The position numbers were made by a program, and so were the translations under genes. Positions 62,105-64,000 of a DNA stretch of 64,000 bases are shown in pieces. The notes below the pieces were generated by a model. The model had not been told where the DNA came from, made no database searches, and saw only the letters and a program-made list of their open reading frames with translations. This DNA is from Pyropia yezoensis. Lineage: Eukaryota; Rhodophyta; Bangiophyceae; Bangiales; Bangiaceae. The stretch spans positions 30,707,430-30,771,429 of the forward strand of contig CM020619.1 in NCBI GenBank assembly GCA_009829735.1, in the 5' to 3' direction. Each line of letters opens with the position of its first letter. Within the stretch, counting starts at the first letter, position 1.

Positions 62105-63591
62105 TCACCCGCCGAGCAGCTGCTTGCTGAGAATTTGAGCAGCGATGCGGCGCCGGTAGTACTTCCCCCTCAAGGGCGATAAGTCCAGGACAGACATGTC
62201 CCTGGCAAGCAGCTCCATACACATACACACAAAGACGCCGCAGTCGTCGCCGTTCGGCTGCTGAATGCAGGTCCGCTCGTCCATTACAATCGTCTGGGCA
62301 GGGAGACCCTTCGTGCTCGCCTCGTCGGCGACCCACTTGGCAACGTTGTTTCCGACGGCGAGGCTGCTCCCAAAAGAGTCATACACTCCCACTACACCTT
62401 TGGTCCATTCCACCACGCGCAACACCCAGTGGTTGTTACCCCTAGTTGACAGGTATGAACACAGTCTCGCAGTCCAGCACGTTCCGGTTCAAAGTCCACC
62501 GCCGTACCGCAGCGTACTGGTACCTCCCATGCTGGTTCATCAACGAGTAGAAGTACGAGTTAAAAAAAAAGTAGAACCGCCCTGGAGCGCCAGCACCCCC
62601 AGTCCCCGCACCAGGTCCACAACGATGATAACGTAGCAGCTCCACGAATGCGTTCATCACCTGGTCTGTCAGCCACTCCCCCGGCAGGATACGTCGGAAG
62701 TCGCCACGCTTCAGAGGGACGCGACCAACTCTCAATATAAAGTCGTCCTCTCCAGCTGCTGAGGCACCGCGCGACTTCGGGCGAAGGTTCCTGCGTCTTG
62801 CTTGCACAGAAGACCCAGCGACGACCGCACTCGTCGCTTCGACCGCCTTGAGCGTCAGTGCGGAGTGAAACTCCGCGGGGTCCACGAAAACGCAGGAGGC
62901 GCTTGGCGCGGCACCGTCCGCGACGCTCTCAATCATGCTGAGGGGAACGCTCCACTCATCGGCAGTCAGCGGACCAGCTGCCTTCGCCGCCTGCCCTTTC
63001 CGCCTCTTGTGGAGCAGAGAGCAAAAACTGCAGGGGATCCTCTTCATCGCCAGTATTTTGGGTTTGGCGGAGGCATGCCGGCCGGGCTTGGTGTGCTCAA
63101 GAAGAGCGGGGGTGTACCTGCTTCAGCGCAGAGGACGCCGACAAGGGGTGCAATAACAGCTTGGGCTCCAACGTCGGCGTCCGGCGCCTCGACGTGGTCG
63201 GCGTGCGCAGTGTCCAACAAGCGCCACTCTGCATGACGCCAAAATCGTCAGCGTCCACTGGCTCCTCATCGGAGCTTGGGTCTCCACCAGAGTCCGCGGC
63301 ATCGTCGTCCCCCGATGTTGTTCCAGCTTCCTCGGCGGCGTCACTCGCCACGCTGCCCGAGTTTGCCTCTCCACTCTCGTGTGCCAATTCCGCCGCATCG
63401 CGGATGACGAAGAACGTGGAGAAGAGATGAGAGGCCGCCCAAAGTAAAGCGGTTTCCGAATCCTCTCGGGTCCGACCACCCTCTTCCTCACCGTTGGGCA
63501 ATGGGGGAGGCAGTGGCGGCCCGTTCTCGGTCGCGGCAGCAAACGTGCGGTACTGCTCCCCGCTCTCGCGCCGACAGTGGCGTAGCGCCAC
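62105..63591 (-). pseudogene. ULP1-type (C48) cysteine protease, frameshifted
   Basis: The protease region reads FILRVGRVPLKRGDFRRIL, LPGEWLTDQVMNAFVELL, RFYFFFNSYFYSLM, then VFIPVN. A frame change at about 62430-62441 follows, and directly after it the second part reads GNNHWVLRVVEW (catalytic His), VYDSFGSS (catalytic Asp) and QQPNGDDCGVFVCM (Gln and catalytic Cys), ending at 62105. The full His-Asp-Gln-Cys set is thus present but split by a small indel (net four extra bases, or a sequencing error). Upstream, an acidic frame (63591..63118; GDDDAADSGGDPSSDEEP) can be linked to 63041 through a possible 76-nt GT-AG intron (63117..63042). ULP1 proteases cut SUMO/ubiquitin-like proteins. They occur as passengers in several large DNA transposon families. 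Confidence 0.65.
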
Positions 63592-63973
63592 TGACTGCAG
63601 CCCGCACTCGACGTCGGATGACGGCCCGGACTACGGCGTTCCGCACGGCGCAAGCAAAGGTAATGGGCATGGGGGCACGCGGGCAATTTTGCCCTGGCCG
63701 ACGCATAGCCACAATGTGATCGGCTAGCACCGACAACACCTGCCCGTCGCATAGCACGCAAGAGAACGACCCGCCCCCCGCCTCATCTTCACCGCAGCGC
63801 GTGCAGGTAAAAGTCAAGTCAGGGACAATCAGCGTGTCAGAGTACTCGCCGCACGCCCCTGACAGACCTTGTCGCGCTGGACCAAACTCACCTTCCTCGT
63901 ACGCGCAGAATTGCGCAGAGTGCTGGTCCACAACTCGGCCGCTGCAGACATTGTGGTCCGCCCGATGACGCAC
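63488..63973 (-). CDS. Zinc-finger-like upstream exon, probably of the ULP1 gene
   Basis: The frame from ATG 63973 (MRHRADHNVCSGRVVDQHS) contains LTFTCTRCGEDEAGGGSFSCVLCDGQVL, that is C-x2-C-x11-C-x2-C, a zinc-ribbon pattern. It then reads naturally to about RRRVRAAVSG (near 63600), after which it turns into noise. The acidic frame of the next feature takes over in another register there, so an exon boundary or indel near 63600 is likely. The true 5' end may lie right of the window. Confidence 0.45.
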   Translation of the reverse strand: MRHRADHNVCSGRVVDQHSAQFCAYEEGEFGPARQGLSGACGEYSDTLIVPDLTFTCTRCGEDEAGGGSFSCVLCDGQVLSVLADHIVAMRRPGQNCPRAPMPITFACAVRNAVVRAVIRRRVRAAVSGATPLSARERGAVPHVCCRDRERAATASPIAQR

Positions 63974-64000
63974 GTTTCCAGGATAGCGTCCAGAAACACT

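Noticed and set aside
1-64000. tRNA, rRNA, CRISPR arrays and bacterial-type operons
   Set aside because: No cloverleaf, rRNA or spaced direct-repeat array was seen on reading. The primer-binding sites resemble a tRNA 3' end only over about 14 nt.

Overview
This is a eukaryotic, very GC-rich genome window. Most of it is repetitive. I see no prokaryotic operons, rRNA, tRNA or CRISPR. The intron-poor, Ala/Gly/Pro-homopolymer-rich proteins, the Ty3/Gypsy elements with C-terminal chromodomains and a KDZ-type transposase suggest a GC-rich alga. A bangiophyte red alga (Porphyra/Pyropia-like) is my first guess and a green alga is possible; this is inference only.

Left part (1-38541): a nest of LTR retrotransposons, resolved from terminal inverted repeats, target-site duplications (TSDs) and frame continuity. 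From the inside out: E3 (14560..23936, minus strand, apparently intact gag and pol, TSD cccac) sits inside E4 (12803..31167, minus, TSD agctg). E4 sits inside the pol gene of E5 (8853..36122, minus, TSD gccgc). E5 sits inside an antisense gene of E1 (plus, 2240..37954, 5' end cut off). E1 appears to sit inside a still older element E7, of which only the 3' end and LTR remain (37955..38541). A further element, E0 (1..2239, minus), of the same family as E3, interrupts the gag of E1. Counted LTR-LTR differences are 3/469 for E3, 10/642 for E4 and 13/644 for E5, so age rises outward exactly as the nesting requires.

Genes of the retroelements: Gag with a CCHC knuckle, and Pol with protease, reverse transcriptase, RNase H, integrase and chromodomain. 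Three families (E1, E3, E4) share a -1 slippery heptamer two codons before the gag stop. All four visible 5' ends share one primer-binding sequence. E1, E3 and E5 carry an extra open frame on the opposite strand between pol and the 3' LTR.

Middle (38542-46289): a 1.55-kb DNA transposon with 35-bp terminal inverted repeats and 4-bp TSDs, a 1125-residue leucine-rich-repeat (possible F-box) gene on the minus strand, then about 1.1 kb of G-rich low-complexity sequence ending in a 500-base assembly gap.

Right part (46290-64000): a different repeat landscape that may be one large multi-gene DNA transposon or its remains. It holds long Ala-rich frames, a Kyakuja/Dileera/Zisupton (KDZ)-like DDE transposase, a SET-domain protein and a ULP1-type (C48) cysteine protease. 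The spacers between these genes contain recurrent ~24-nt palindromes of the form TTCGGCA...TGCCGA. Several of these genes carry stops or frameshifts.
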